Source: Bacteroidota bacterium (GTDB taxonomy: Bacteria > Bacteroidota > Bacteroidia > Bacteroidales > Lentimicrobiaceae). Taken from it: DNA of 56,380 nt. The notes beneath the pieces are model-generated. The model was not told the origin of the DNA, did no database searches, and saw only the letters and a list, made by a program, of their open reading frames with translations. The first letter of the stretch is position 1; every line of letters begins with the position of its first letter. The translations under genes and the position numbers were made by a program. The stretch is from the NCBI GenBank assembly GCA_023434665.1, contig JAEYSM010000061.1, forward strand, positions 1 to 56,380, given 5' to 3'. This document shows, piece after piece, positions 8,883 to 17,910 of this stretch.

Positions 8883-8910
8883 AAGGTCAAAATTTAACAT
8901 TGGCAATACA

Positions 8911-8918
8911 TATCTTTG
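8911..8918 (+). promoter_or_regulatory. Probable -7 element for the TonB-dependent receptor
   Basis: TATCTTTG, a perfect TAnnTTTG, 74 bases before the ATG at 8993 and 28 bases after the preceding stop codon. Confidence 0.5.
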
Positions 8919-8992
8919 CAATCGATGAAAAGAAACGGCCACACACAATATTAACTAAGAGATACGTTATATCAAATAAGTAAGAATTGCCT

Positions 8993-11542
8993 ATGACCGC
9001 TTCTTTTACACGAATTCCTAAAACCCTGCTTCTGATTTTTGTCGGCATATTGTTTGCCACCTCAGTCTTTTCTCAGGAATTCGCGGAAGTATATGGTCGG
9101 ATTACCGATGATTCAAACGAACCAGTTCCTTTAGCAAACATCAGACTGAGTGACCAGGATGTTGGAACCATTTCGCAGATGGATGGTACTTATAGACTGA
9201 AGATTCCCGCAAACAGGGATGTGGTTATAGCATTTTCATTTGTAGGATTTAACACATCTTATGTTAAAGTAAGGCTAAAATCGGGGGAAAGAAGAGAGCT
9301 AAACAGGCGGCTAATCATGTCAACTACGGAGCTTTCAACATTTGTAATCACTGATGATAAAATAAGGTCCGGTACACTTACACCTCTTGATCCAAAGCTT
9401 GCTAATACTATTCCTAGTCCATCGGGTGGATTAGAGGCATTGATAAAGACTTTTCCGGGTGTTTCTTCTAATAATGAATTAAGTTCTCAGTACTCAGTAA
9501 GAGGTGGAAATTACGATGAAAACCTGGTTTATGTTAATGATGTAGAGATATACAAACCTTTCCTGGTACGCTCTGGCCAACAGGAAGGACTAAGCTTTCT
9601 CAATTCTGATCTTGTTTCATCTATTTTATTCTCGGCGGGGGGATTTGATGCACGCTACGGCGATAAAATGTCGTCGGTGCTTGACATTAGATACAAGCGA
9701 CCAACCATCACTACCGGCTCAGTGAGTGGTAGTTTATTGGGAGGTTCAGTTCATCTGGAAGGTTCGAGCAAGGACCGACGGTTTATGTATTTAACCGGGA
9801 TAAGAAACAAGTCGAACCAGTACCTGCTGAATATGCTGGAAACCAAAGGTGATTATAAACCTTCGTTCACTGATATGCAAGGTATGCTCATTTATGAAGC
9901 AAGTTCTAAATGGGAATTCTCCCTCTTTGGTAATTATGCCCGCAATCATTACCGTATAGAACCCACCTCGCGTGAAACAAGTTTTGGTACTGTTAATGAA
10001 GCACTTCACTTATCAGTTTACTTTGATGGGAGTGAGGTTGACAGATTTGTTAATTACATGGGGGCCTTCACAACCCACTTTAAACCCTTTGATGAGTTGT
10101 CGTTAAAACTTATAGTTTCTTCATTCCAGACAATTGAAAGCGAAACATTCGACATTACAGGGCAGTATTGGATTGGGAACCTCGAAACTGACCAGTCTAA
10201 AGAAACTTTCGGTGAGCCTGTAGAGACTCGGGGCGTTGGTACTTATCATAATCATGCACGAAACTATCTGGATGCGAGAGTCTCGGCTATTGAGCACAGA
10301 GGAATTTTGGTTAAAGATTTCTCATCATTTATGTGGGGAATAAAATACCAGACTGAAATAGTAAACGATAGGCTGAATGAATGGGTGATGAATGATTCGG
10401 CAGGGTTTACACTTCCTTACTATCAGGGCATTCCTGGAGAACCGGGTAATTATTCTGATATCGAATTGCAGGATATTGTAAAAACTTCCATCAAGTTAAA
10501 CTCTAACAGATTTTCAGGTTTCCTGCAAAATTCCTGGGAATTGGAAGGGAAAACAGGACTTTGGCATGCAAATCTGGGAGTGAGAGCCAATTATTGGGAT
10601 GTGAATGAGCAGTTTTTAGTTAGTCCCCGGGGAGGAATTTCCTTTAAACCCAACTGGGAAAATGATATTGTTTTCAGGTTTTCAACCGGTTTATATTATC
10701 AGCCCCCATTTTACCGTGAATTAAGGGATGTAACGGGGGTGCTCAACAAAAGTCTTAAAGCACAATCCTCTATCCATTTTGTTTTGGGAGCGGACTATAA
10801 TTTTCTGGCATGGGGAAGGCCTTTCAAACTAACATCTGAAGCCTATTATAAATATCTCGATAATCTGGTTCCTTATGATGTGGATAATGTTAGAATTAGG
10901 TACTTCGCAACCAATAGTGCTAAGGGATATGCAGCAGGTATTGATTTGAAGGTAAACGGAGAATTCGTGAAAGGCGTAGAATCGTGGGCCAGCTTATCAT
11001 TCATGCAAACCAAAGAAGATCTCATAGGTGACGATTATTACGATTATTATAATGATGAAGGTGAACGTATAATTCAGGGCTATACAACAAATAATATAGT
11101 TGCCGACAGTATTCTGATAGAGAAAGGATTTATACCCCGGCCAACCGATCAGAGAATTAGCTTTGGCTTGTTTTTTCAGGATTACCTGCCCAAGAATCCC
11201 ACTTATAAAATGCATCTAAACTTATTGTTCGGAACAGGACTTCCATATAGTCCACCGGGTTCAGTAAGGTCAAGAAATATGCAGAGGATGCCGTCATTCA
11301 GAAGAGTTGATATAGGATTCTCTAAACAATTACTGGGAGCATCAAGATATACAGAATCAAGTACGCGCCAAAGATTAAGGTTTATTAAAGATGCTTGGAT
11401 CAGCCTTGAGGTTCTTAATCTTTTACAGGTCAATAACACTATCTCATATATTTGGATAAAGGATGTAACGAATAGAAGTTATGCAATTCCAAATTATCTC
11501 ACACCCAGACAATTAAACCTAAAACTTGTTATAAACTTTTAG
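8993..11542 (+). CDS. TonB-dependent outer membrane receptor with carboxypeptidase-like domain
   Basis: The product has 849 residues. I start it at the ATG at 8993, two codons inside a possible TTG start, because this gives a clean signal peptide ending near ATSVFSQ. A carboxypeptidase regulatory-like domain follows (about 30-110: VYGRITDDSNEPVPLANIRL). Next comes a plug domain (about 145-240) with SVRGGNYDENLVYVND and GGFDARYGDKMSS, then a beta-barrel ending in LKLVINF. It imports an unknown ligand across the outer membrane using TonB. No SusD partner is adjacent, so a SusCD glycan locus is not supported. Confidence 0.9.
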   Translation: MTASFTRIPKTLLLIFVGILFATSVFSQEFAEVYGRITDDSNEPVPLANIRLSDQDVGTISQMDGTYRLKIPANRDVVIAFSFVGFNTSYVKVRLKSGERRELNRRLIMSTTELSTFVITDDKIRSGTLTPLDPKLANTIPSPSGGLEALIKTFPGVSSNNELSSQYSVRGGNYDENLVYVNDVEIYKPFLVRSGQQEGLSFLNSDLVSSILFSAGGFDARYGDKMSSVLDIRYKRPTITTGSVSGSLLGGSVHLEGSSKDRRFMYLTGIRNKSNQYLLNMLETKGDYKPSFTDMQGMLIYEASSKWEFSLFGNYARNHYRIEPTSRETSFGTVNEALHLSVYFDGSEVDRFVNYMGAFTTHFKPFDELSLKLIVSSFQTIESETFDITGQYWIGNLETDQSKETFGEPVETRGVGTYHNHARNYLDARVSAIEHRGILVKDFSSFMWGIKYQTEIVNDRLNEWVMNDSAGFTLPYYQGIPGEPGNYSDIELQDIVKTSIKLNSNRFSGFLQNSWELEGKTGLWHANLGVRANYWDVNEQFLVSPRGGISFKPNWENDIVFRFSTGLYYQPPFYRELRDVTGVLNKSLKAQSSIHFVLGADYNFLAWGRPFKLTSEAYYKYLDNLVPYDVDNVRIRYFATNSAKGYAAGIDLKVNGEFVKGVESWASLSFMQTKEDLIGDDYYDYYNDEGERIIQGYTTNNIVADSILIEKGFIPRPTDQRISFGLFFQDYLPKNPTYKMHLNLLFGTGLPYSPPGSVRSRNMQRMPSFRRVDIGFSKQLLGASRYTESSTRQRLRFIKDAWISLEVLNLLQVNNTISYIWIKDVTNRSYAIPNYLTPRQLNLKLVINF

Positions 11543-11645
11543 TGTTTAATATACCAGAAAGTAAAATCGGACAGGTTTTGGGCAAATAATTGCGCAAATA
11601 GTTAAATATTTTATCTAATAATTCGCTGTTTCAAAAAAAAATACC

Positions 11646-11653
11646 TATTTTTG
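11646..11653 (+). promoter_or_regulatory. -7 element for tRNA-Gln and possibly the rimP operon
   Basis: TATTTTTG, a perfect TAnnTTTG, lies 22 bases before the mature tRNA 5' end, a suitable position for a tRNA promoter. Confidence 0.6.
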
Positions 11654-11674
11654 CACACCTTTTAAAGGGAAGTC

Positions 11675-11746
11675 TGTCCGATGGTGTAATGGTAACACGT
11701 CTGATTTTGGTTCAGAAGACTCCAGGTTCGAGCCCTGGTCGGACAA
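11675..11746 (+). tRNA. tRNA-Gln (anticodon TTG)
   Basis: A full cloverleaf can be drawn. The acceptor stem is TGTCCGA/TCGGACA, the D-arm is GTG/CAC, and the anticodon stem TCTGA/TCAGA holds the loop TTTTGGT (anticodon TTG). The variable loop has five bases, and the T-arm is CCAGG/CCTGG around TTCGAGC. The discriminator is A at 11746. The genome does not encode CCA (next bases are CT), so CCA must be added enzymatically. It precedes rimP-nusA-infB. Confidence 0.96.
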
Positions 11747-11760
11747 CTGATAAGATCATA

Positions 11761-11796
11761 TCACCTGCTTGCGGCGAAATACGGTAGTGAAGGTGA
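11761..11796 (+). other. Structured spacer between tRNA-Gln and rimP
   Basis: TCACCT (11761-11766) pairs with AGGTGA (11791-11796) around a GC-richer interior that may fold further. It sits between the tRNA and the terminator-like hairpin. It could be a processed tRNA trailer or part of a rimP leader; no known RNA family was recognised. Confidence 0.3.
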
Positions 11797-11805
11797 AAAG
11801 AGGTT

Positions 11806-11831
11806 GAGGGGGCTTGTTTGTCCCCTCTTTT
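11806..11831 (+). terminator. Terminator or attenuator hairpin upstream of rimP
   Basis: GAGGGG (11806-11811) pairs with CCCCTC (11822-11827) and is followed by TTTT. It would end the tRNA transcript, or act as an attenuator if transcription continues into rimP at 11846, since no separate promoter fits between them. Confidence 0.7.
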
Positions 11832-11845
11832 ATTAAAGTTACAAT

Positions 11846-12295
11846 ATGATAACAGTTGACGAATTAAGGAAATCTGTTGAAGAATATCTGCAAGAAACCG
11901 ATATTTTTATTGTAGATATTAAGGTTAAGCCAGGTAACAATATTACAATTTTACTGGACAGCGATTCAGGCATAAAAATTGATGATTGTGTGGCACTTAC
12001 CAGATTTATCGAAGCGAACTATGATCGGGAAGTGGAGGATTACAATCTTACAGTTGCTTCTTCAGGTCTGGGTCAGCCATTCAAACTGTTACGTCAATAT
12101 CAAAAAAATCTCGGTAAAGAAGTTGAGGTTGAATTTTCGGATAAAACCGTACTTAAGGGCACTCTTTTGAATGCCGATAATGATAAAATCACTGTTAAAG
12201 TGATTACCAAAGTAAAGAAGGAATTAATAGAAAAAGATCACGAGATACCTTTCTCTTTAATTAAGAGTGTTAAAGAAATTATTTCTTTTAAATAA
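11846..12295 (+). CDS. rimP: Ribosome maturation factor RimP
   Basis: The product has 149 residues with the two-domain RimP layout. The N-terminal domain carries ILLDSDSGIKIDDCVALTR and TVASSGLGQPFK, and the C-terminal SH3-like domain carries GKEVEVEFSDKTVLKGTL. RimP helps 30S subunit assembly. It opens the conserved rimP-nusA-infB operon, with nusA starting 32 bases downstream. A terminator-like hairpin lies only 15 bases before its start. Confidence 0.95.
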   Translation: MITVDELRKSVEEYLQETDIFIVDIKVKPGNNITILLDSDSGIKIDDCVALTRFIEANYDREVEDYNLTVASSGLGQPFKLLRQYQKNLGKEVEVEFSDKTVLKGTLLNADNDKITVKVITKVKKELIEKDHEIPFSLIKSVKEIISFK

Positions 12296-12327
12296 CCGTT
12301 CACATTTATTTAGAACACAAGCAACAA

Positions 12328-13563
12328 ATGGAACATATCAATTTAGTCGAAACCTTTTCTGAATTTAAAGAATTTAAGAACATAGACCGCGAAACAATGA
12401 TGCGTATCATTGAAGATGTTTTCAGACATATGCTCATTAAAAAGCATGGTTCGGACGAAAACTTCAATGTTATTGTAAATATCGACCGCGGAGACCTTGA
12501 AATATGGAGAAACCGTGAAATCGTTGAAGATGGACAGGTTGAAGATGAAAATAAGCAGATTGCTTACTCCGAAGCAATAAAAATAGAGCCTGACTTTGAA
12601 GTCGGGGAGGAGGTTTCAGAGGAAATTAAGATGAAGGATTTTGGCCGTCGCGAGATACTGAGTATCCGTCAAAACCTTATTTCCAAAATTCAAGAATTTG
12701 AAAAAGATAGTATTTTCAGAAAATATAAAGAGAAGATTGGTGAAATTATAACAGGTGAAGTTTATCAGGTTTGGAAGAAGGAAATACTTGTAGTAGATGA
12801 TGAATTCATTGAATTAACATTACCCCGGGCTGAACAGATCCCATCTGATTTTTATCGTAAGGGAGATACTGTAAGGGCCGTGGTTCTTAAAGTTGATATG
12901 CGTAACAATACACCGGTAATCGTTCTTTCAAGAACTTCTCCCGTATTTCTCGAGAGATTGTTTGAGCAGGAAGTACCTGAGGTTTATGATGGTCTTATAA
13001 CTATCAGAAATATTGTCAGGGTTCCCGGCGAAAGGGCGAAAATAGCGGTTGAAAGTTATGATGACCGCATAGATCCGGTTGGAGCTTGCGTGGGTATGAA
13101 GGGATCAAGAATTCATGGAATTGTAAGGGAACTCAGAAATGAAAATATCGATGTGATCAATTTTACCAATAATCCATCATTGTATATAACCCGCGCCTTA
13201 AGTCCTGCAAAAATTTCCTCCATCTCAATTGAGGAAGCAAATAAAAGGGCTGATGTATTTATGAAGCCTGACCAGGTTTCACTTGCAATTGGAAAAGGCG
13301 GATATAATATTAAGCTTGCAAGTAAACTAACAGGCTATGAGATTGATGTTTACAGAGATACCGAAATGGATAATGAAGACGTAGATCTTCAGGAATTCTC
13401 TGATGAAATCGATCAGTGGATCATTGATGAGCTCAAGAATATTGGGTGCGATACAGCGCGCAGCGTTCTTGATTTAAGTTCCGAAGAATTGGTAAACAGG
13501 ACTGATCTGGAAGAAGAAACGATAAAAGAAGTTATAAGAATATTACGTGCTGAGTTTGAATAA
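12328..13563 (+). CDS. nusA: Transcription termination/antitermination factor NusA
   Basis: The product has 411 residues. It has the NusA N-terminal domain (1-130, with the Bacteroidota-style RNA polymerase contact region), an S1 domain (about 135-205; GEVYQVWKKEILVVDD), and two KH domains (about 210-350) with DPVGACVGMKGSRIHGI and LAIGKGGYNIKLASKLTGY. A short acidic C-terminal helix-hairpin-helix part ends at 411. There is no pair of C-terminal acidic repeats like that of E. coli, which fits its shorter length. It is cotranscribed with rimP and infB. Confidence 0.96.
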   Translation: MEHINLVETFSEFKEFKNIDRETMMRIIEDVFRHMLIKKHGSDENFNVIVNIDRGDLEIWRNREIVEDGQVEDENKQIAYSEAIKIEPDFEVGEEVSEEIKMKDFGRREILSIRQNLISKIQEFEKDSIFRKYKEKIGEIITGEVYQVWKKEILVVDDEFIELTLPRAEQIPSDFYRKGDTVRAVVLKVDMRNNTPVIVLSRTSPVFLERLFEQEVPEVYDGLITIRNIVRVPGERAKIAVESYDDRIDPVGACVGMKGSRIHGIVRELRNENIDVINFTNNPSLYITRALSPAKISSISIEEANKRADVFMKPDQVSLAIGKGGYNIKLASKLTGYEIDVYRDTEMDNEDVDLQEFSDEIDQWIIDELKNIGCDTARSVLDLSSEELVNRTDLEEETIKEVIRILRAEFE

Positions 13564-13699
13564 TACGTGGCACTATTTGTGGATGAATAAGATAACAGAA
13601 GACTAAACAGCAAACCGGCACGGCTTGAATAACTTTATTAGCTTATTTTTACAGAAAATCCGTCTGAATGGGCGGAATAATAAAACATCGGATTACAAT

Positions 13700-16600
13700 A
13701 TGGCAGAAACGAAAAGCATAAGGCTGGGGAAAGCAGCGCAAGAGTTTAATGTTGGGGTACCAACGATCATCGAGTTCCTGAATAAAAAGGGAATGAAGGT
13801 CGATAATAATCCCAATACTAAACTCACCCCTGAGATTTACGCTTTACTTGTTAAGGAGTACTCAACAGAAAAAACTGTGAAGGAAACTTCCAAGAAAATA
13901 GAGCTGGAATATACCCAGCACAGAACTATTTCTGTTGATGATAAAAGGCATCCGGTTGAAGAGGATGATATTGATAGTCACCGTGATGAGCTAGTCATCC
14001 ATAATATGCCTATTGATAATCGTACTGCTAAACCACAAACAACTAAGGAGCCTGCAGTCAGCAAAGAAACTAAAGAGGAAATTGCTCCCGAACCGGTTCA
14101 AGAAACCCAGATTCCCGCAGAAACCCCTGTTAAGATTGTGACTCCGGTTGCAGATGAAAAACCTGTAACTGCGCATGCAGCTGCACCTGAAGAAGAAGTG
14201 AAGGAAACTGAAGCATCGACAGAAAAGGAACTTGAACAGGTAGCAAAACATACCAAAAAGGAAAAAACCCACCATACGGTTCCGGCTGCTGAGGAGCCCA
14301 AAGAACCTATGGCTCAAGAACCCACAGAAAAAGAGGAGCCGGTTGAATCTAAAGAAGAGTCACGCACTCCGGGACAAATTAAAGTATTGGGCAAAATCGA
14401 CCTTGATTCGTTGAAAAAGCCTAAAAAAGCCGGAAAGAGCAAGAAGCAGGAAACTACAGCTGATAAGAAAAAGATCGAAAAGGAAGAACCGGTTATAGAA
14501 GAAAAAGTACCGGTTGAAGATATTATAGAAGAAGTTAAACCCGAACAGCCCAAGGTTGAAGAAATCCCTGTGGTTGAAGTACCTGAACCTGCAGCACCTG
14601 AAAAACCTGAAGTTACTCCAGAACCGGTAGTTGAAAAAGAATCGAATTTCTTTAAGACCGAAGTTAGAAAACTTGAGGGTGTTACTATTCTCGGAACAAT
14701 GAAATTGCCTGAACCAAGAAAGCAGGAGCCTAAAAAGCCGGTTGCATCTTCGTCTGACGATTCACTGAAAAACAAGAAAAAGAAGAGAAAGAGAATTAAG
14801 AAAGAAGGTGAAAGACCTCAGGGAACAACCGAAACAACTACCGGAGATCAATCAACAAGACAGACTCAGGGTGGTGGTTCACCAGGGCATAAGCCAGCTC
14901 AGGGTAAACAGGGAGGCCCCGGTCAGGGACAAGCCCGTCAGGGTCAAAAAGACAGAAGAGGTCCTGCACGACGCGACATTCCTAAAGTTGAATTATCTCC
15001 CGAAGATATTCAGAAGCAGATTAAGGAAACACTACAGCGTTTGAGCGGTGGTGGTAAATCAAAAGCTTCAAAGCATCGTCGCGAAAAGCGTTCACTTGCC
15101 AGCCAGCACATGGCACAAGAAGCTGCTAAAAGAGTTGATGAACAAAAAACAATTATGGTGGCTGAATTCGTTACAGCTAATGAATTGGCTAACCTAATGA
15201 ATGTTCCTGTAAATCAGGTTATTTCTACTTGTTTGTCACTTGGATTATTCGTTTCTATAAATCAGAGACTTGATGCTGAAACTATTGTTGTTGTGGCTGA
15301 TGAGTTTGGATTTAGTGTTAAGTTTGTAGGTGTTGAAGAGACTGAGGGTTCCGACATTGTTGAAGAAATTGAAGACGAGAATTTACTAGAACCAAGAGCG
15401 CCGATTGTAACAGTGATGGGTCATGTTGACCATGGAAAAACATCTCTCCTGGACTATATTCGTCATTCTAATGTGATTGGAGGAGAAGCCGGAGGGATTA
15501 CTCAACATATTGGTGCTTATGAGGTAAAACTTGAGAATGGAAAGAAAATAACATTCCTTGATACTCCCGGTCATGAGGCTTTTACTGCTATGCGTGCTCG
15601 TGGTGCAAAAATTACTGACATTGTAATTATTGTCATTGCTGCCGACGATACAGTTATGCCGCAAACAATCGAAGCTATCAATCACGCGCAGGCTGCCGGT
15701 GTACCTATTGTCTTTGCTATTAATAAAATTGACAAATCAGGTGCTAATCCTGAGAAAATCAAGGAAGAGTTATCTAAAAGAAATATTCTCGTTGAAGATT
15801 GGGGTGGAAAATACCAGAGTCAGGAAATTTCTGCCAAGAAGGGTGTCAATGTAGAGACACTTCTTGAGAAAGTTCTACTGGAAGCAGAACTTCTTGATCT
15901 GAAAGCTAATCCTTCACGATTGGCGACAGGAACAGTACTGGAATCCTCACTTGATAAAGGACGTGGATATGTAGCAAAAATCCTTGTTCAAACAGGTACC
16001 CTGAAGATTGGTGATATGGTGTTGGCAGGTACCACTTATGGTAAGGTTAAGGCCATGTACAATGAAAGAAATATGCCTATTAAAGAGGCTGGACCAAGTA
16101 CACCTACTTTATTATTAGGATTAAATGGAGCCCCTCAGGCTGGCGATACCTTTAAAGTAATGAGTGATGAACGTGATGTGAAGAACATAGCCGCTAAACG
16201 TCTTCAATTACAGCGTGAACAAGGTATCAGAACTCAGAAACATATTACTCTCGACGAAATTGGACGTCGTATAGCAATTGGTGACTTTAAAGAACTGAAT
16301 ATAATTGTTAAGGGAGATGTTGACGGATCGGTTGAAGCTTTGGCTGACTCATTACTGAAACTTTCAACACCTGAAGTACAAGTGAATATCATTCATAAGT
16401 CTGTTGGTGCAGTCACCGAAAGTGATGTATTGCTTGCTTCTGCTTCAAATGCGGTTATTGTTGGTTTCCAGGTTCGCCCATCATTAGGTGCAAGGAAGCT
16501 GGCCGAACAGGAGCAGATTGATATCCGTACCTACTCAATTATCTATACTGCAATTAATGAGATCAAGCTTGCTATTGAAGGTATGCTCTCTCCTGAAATT

Positions 16601-16900
16601 GAAGAAAAGATCGTCTGCAACCTCGAAGTGAGAGAAGTGTTCAAGATTACAAAGGTGGGCACCGTTGCCGGATGTATGGTTCTGGATGGTAAAGTACACC
16701 GCAATACAAAGATCAGGATAATCAGAGATGGTATTGTTGTTCACACCGGCACTCTTGGGTCGTTAAAAAGATTCAAGGATGATGTGAAGGAAGTCTCTGC
16801 AGGATATGAATGCGGACTTAACATCGATAACTTTAATGATCTCCGGGTGAAGGATATTATTGAAGGTTATGAAGAAGTTGAAGTCAAAAGGAAACTGTAA
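13700..16900 (+). CDS. infB: Translation initiation factor IF-2
   Basis: The product has 1066 residues from the ATG at 13700; an upstream TTG in frame at 13625 would add 25 residues without family support. The N-terminal IF2N part (SIRLGKAAQEFNVGVPTIIEFL) is followed by about 250 residues rich in Glu, Pro and Lys, then a Gly/Gln/Arg-rich basic linker near 380-440. A second IF2N region precedes the G domain: GHVDHGKTSLLDY (G1), DTPGHEAF (G3) and NKIDK (G4). Domains II-IV follow to the end. It recruits initiator tRNA to the 30S subunit. A hairpin terminator closes the operon. Confidence 0.97.
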   Translation: MAETKSIRLGKAAQEFNVGVPTIIEFLNKKGMKVDNNPNTKLTPEIYALLVKEYSTEKTVKETSKKIELEYTQHRTISVDDKRHPVEEDDIDSHRDELVIHNMPIDNRTAKPQTTKEPAVSKETKEEIAPEPVQETQIPAETPVKIVTPVADEKPVTAHAAAPEEEVKETEASTEKELEQVAKHTKKEKTHHTVPAAEEPKEPMAQEPTEKEEPVESKEESRTPGQIKVLGKIDLDSLKKPKKAGKSKKQETTADKKKIEKEEPVIEEKVPVEDIIEEVKPEQPKVEEIPVVEVPEPAAPEKPEVTPEPVVEKESNFFKTEVRKLEGVTILGTMKLPEPRKQEPKKPVASSSDDSLKNKKKKRKRIKKEGERPQGTTETTTGDQSTRQTQGGGSPGHKPAQGKQGGPGQGQARQGQKDRRGPARRDIPKVELSPEDIQKQIKETLQRLSGGGKSKASKHRREKRSLASQHMAQEAAKRVDEQKTIMVAEFVTANELANLMNVPVNQVISTCLSLGLFVSINQRLDAETIVVVADEFGFSVKFVGVEETEGSDIVEEIEDENLLEPRAPIVTVMGHVDHGKTSLLDYIRHSNVIGGEAGGITQHIGAYEVKLENGKKITFLDTPGHEAFTAMRARGAKITDIVIIVIAADDTVMPQTIEAINHAQAAGVPIVFAINKIDKSGANPEKIKEELSKRNILVEDWGGKYQSQEISAKKGVNVETLLEKVLLEAELLDLKANPSRLATGTVLESSLDKGRGYVAKILVQTGTLKIGDMVLAGTTYGKVKAMYNERNMPIKEAGPSTPTLLLGLNGAPQAGDTFKVMSDERDVKNIAAKRLQLQREQGIRTQKHITLDEIGRRIAIGDFKELNIIVKGDVDGSVEALADSLLKLSTPEVQVNIIHKSVGAVTESDVLLASASNAVIVGFQVRPSLGARKLAEQEQIDIRTYSIIYTAINEIKLAIEGMLSPEIEEKIVCNLEVREVFKITKVGTVAGCMVLDGKVHRNTKIRIIRDGIVVHTGTLGSLKRFKDDVKEVSAGYECGLNIDNFNDLRVKDIIEGYEEVEVKRKL

Positions 16901-16931
16901 TCTTCATTATGACATATTTGTTATAAAAATA

Positions 16932-16962
16932 AAAAAGACCGGAAAACTAACCGGTCTTTTTT
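16932..16962. terminator. Bidirectional terminator between infB and the sod genes
   Basis: AAAAAGACCGG pairs perfectly with CCGGTCTTTTT around an eight-base loop. Flanking A and T tracts let it serve both converging transcripts. Confidence 0.92.
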
Positions 16963-16992
16963 ATTACAGGAAAAATTAAAATTATTTCTTCT

Positions 16993-17018
16993 GATCCTTA
17001 CTAGTGATCCTTACTAGT
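16993..17018. repeat. Perfect 13-bp tandem duplication at the 3' end of the exported sod gene
   Basis: GATCCTTACTAGT occurs twice in direct tandem at 16993-17005 and 17006-17018. The unit is not a multiple of three. On the minus strand the first copy encodes the end of the protein, and the second brings the TAG stop into frame. Confidence 0.95.
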
Positions 17019-17897
17019 GCTTTTTAGCTCTTTACTTGTTTCTTTATGATCCTTGTTTGATTCAGTCAGCTCTTTGCTTAGTTCTTTATACCCTGCATAC
17101 TTTGATGCAACGTCCTGCCAGTTTACTTTTGTCCAGAAAGCGGTAACATAGTCGGCTCTTTTGTTTTGGTATTTTAAGTAATAGGCGTGCTCCCAAACAT
17201 CCAGTCCTAAGATTGGAATGCCTTTTCTTTCAGCCACATCCATCAATGGATTGTCCTGGTTGGCTGTTGAAGTTATGAACAATTCACCAGAATTCAAATC
17301 CACCGCAAGCCATGCCCATCCTGATCCAAAACGACCTTTTGCAGCTTCACTAAATTTCTCAACAAATGTTTTATAGTCTCCAAATGATTTATTGATTGCC
17401 TGAGCTAACTGCCCGGTAGGTTCCCCACCTCCATTAGGAGAAAGATTTTGCCAGTATATGACATGATTGAAGTATCCGCCACCGTTATTCCTGACTGCTG
17501 CAGAGTGTTTCGAGATATTGGCAAAGATCTTGGTTATTGGCAGTTTCTCCAATTCAGTTCCTTTAATCGCATTCTGGAAATTTGTAAAATAACCTCTGTG
17601 ATGTTTATCGTAATGAAGTTCAACCGTTTGTTTGTCGATTGCCGGATCTAATTGATCATAAGCGTATGGAAGTTCAAAGAACTTTAAATCAGAAGCCGGT
17701 GACATCCATTCGGAGATAAATTCAGCTGGTTTTACAGGCATAGGCCTATCTTTTGACACATCCTTTACCGTTGGCATATTGGATTTAGTAGTAGAGGGTT
17801 TTACTCTTTTGTCAGCGTCTTTTGATTGTTCTACCTGACCAATCACTGTTAATGTGGAAAGGGATATAATCCCTGCTAGTAAGATTTTAAAATTCAT
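17001..17897 (-). CDS. Exported Fe/Mn superoxide dismutase with long N- and C-terminal extensions
   Basis: The product has 298 residues from the ATG at 17897; a longer frame from 17942 would bury the signal peptide and overlap the upstream gene. A signal peptide ends near VIGQ (residue 21). A charged linker of about 50 residues follows, then the SOD fold (71-265). Metal ligands H95, H145 (NNGGGYFNH), D233 and H237 (GLDVWEHAYY) are all present. Gly at the Gln69-equivalent position together with QDNPL (about 214) suggests Mn-type or cambialistic metal use. The tail repeats SKELTESNKDH and SKELKSTSKDH. It probably acts in the periplasm or envelope. It lies 13 bases after the cytoplasmic sod. Confidence 0.9.
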   Translation of the reverse strand: MNFKILLAGIISLSTLTVIGQVEQSKDADKRVKPSTTKSNMPTVKDVSKDRPMPVKPAEFISEWMSPASDLKFFELPYAYDQLDPAIDKQTVELHYDKHHRGYFTNFQNAIKGTELEKLPITKIFANISKHSAAVRNNGGGYFNHVIYWQNLSPNGGGEPTGQLAQAINKSFGDYKTFVEKFSEAAKGRFGSGWAWLAVDLNSGELFITSTANQDNPLMDVAERKGIPILGLDVWEHAYYLKYQNKRADYVTAFWTKVNWQDVASKYAGYKELSKELTESNKDHKETSKELKSTSKDH

Positions 17898-17910
17898 AAA
17901 TGTGAAAAAT

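Noticed and set aside
8993..11542. SusC-type polysaccharide utilisation locus
   Set aside because: There is no SusD-like lipoprotein or glycoside hydrolase next to this receptor or the one at 26815-29142.
13991..14775. Long open frames on the minus strand opposite infB
   Set aside because: They lie opposite the Glu/Pro/Lys-rich linker of IF-2, and their Ser/Phe/Cys-rich sequence is what reversed codons of such a linker give. No start signal or family match.
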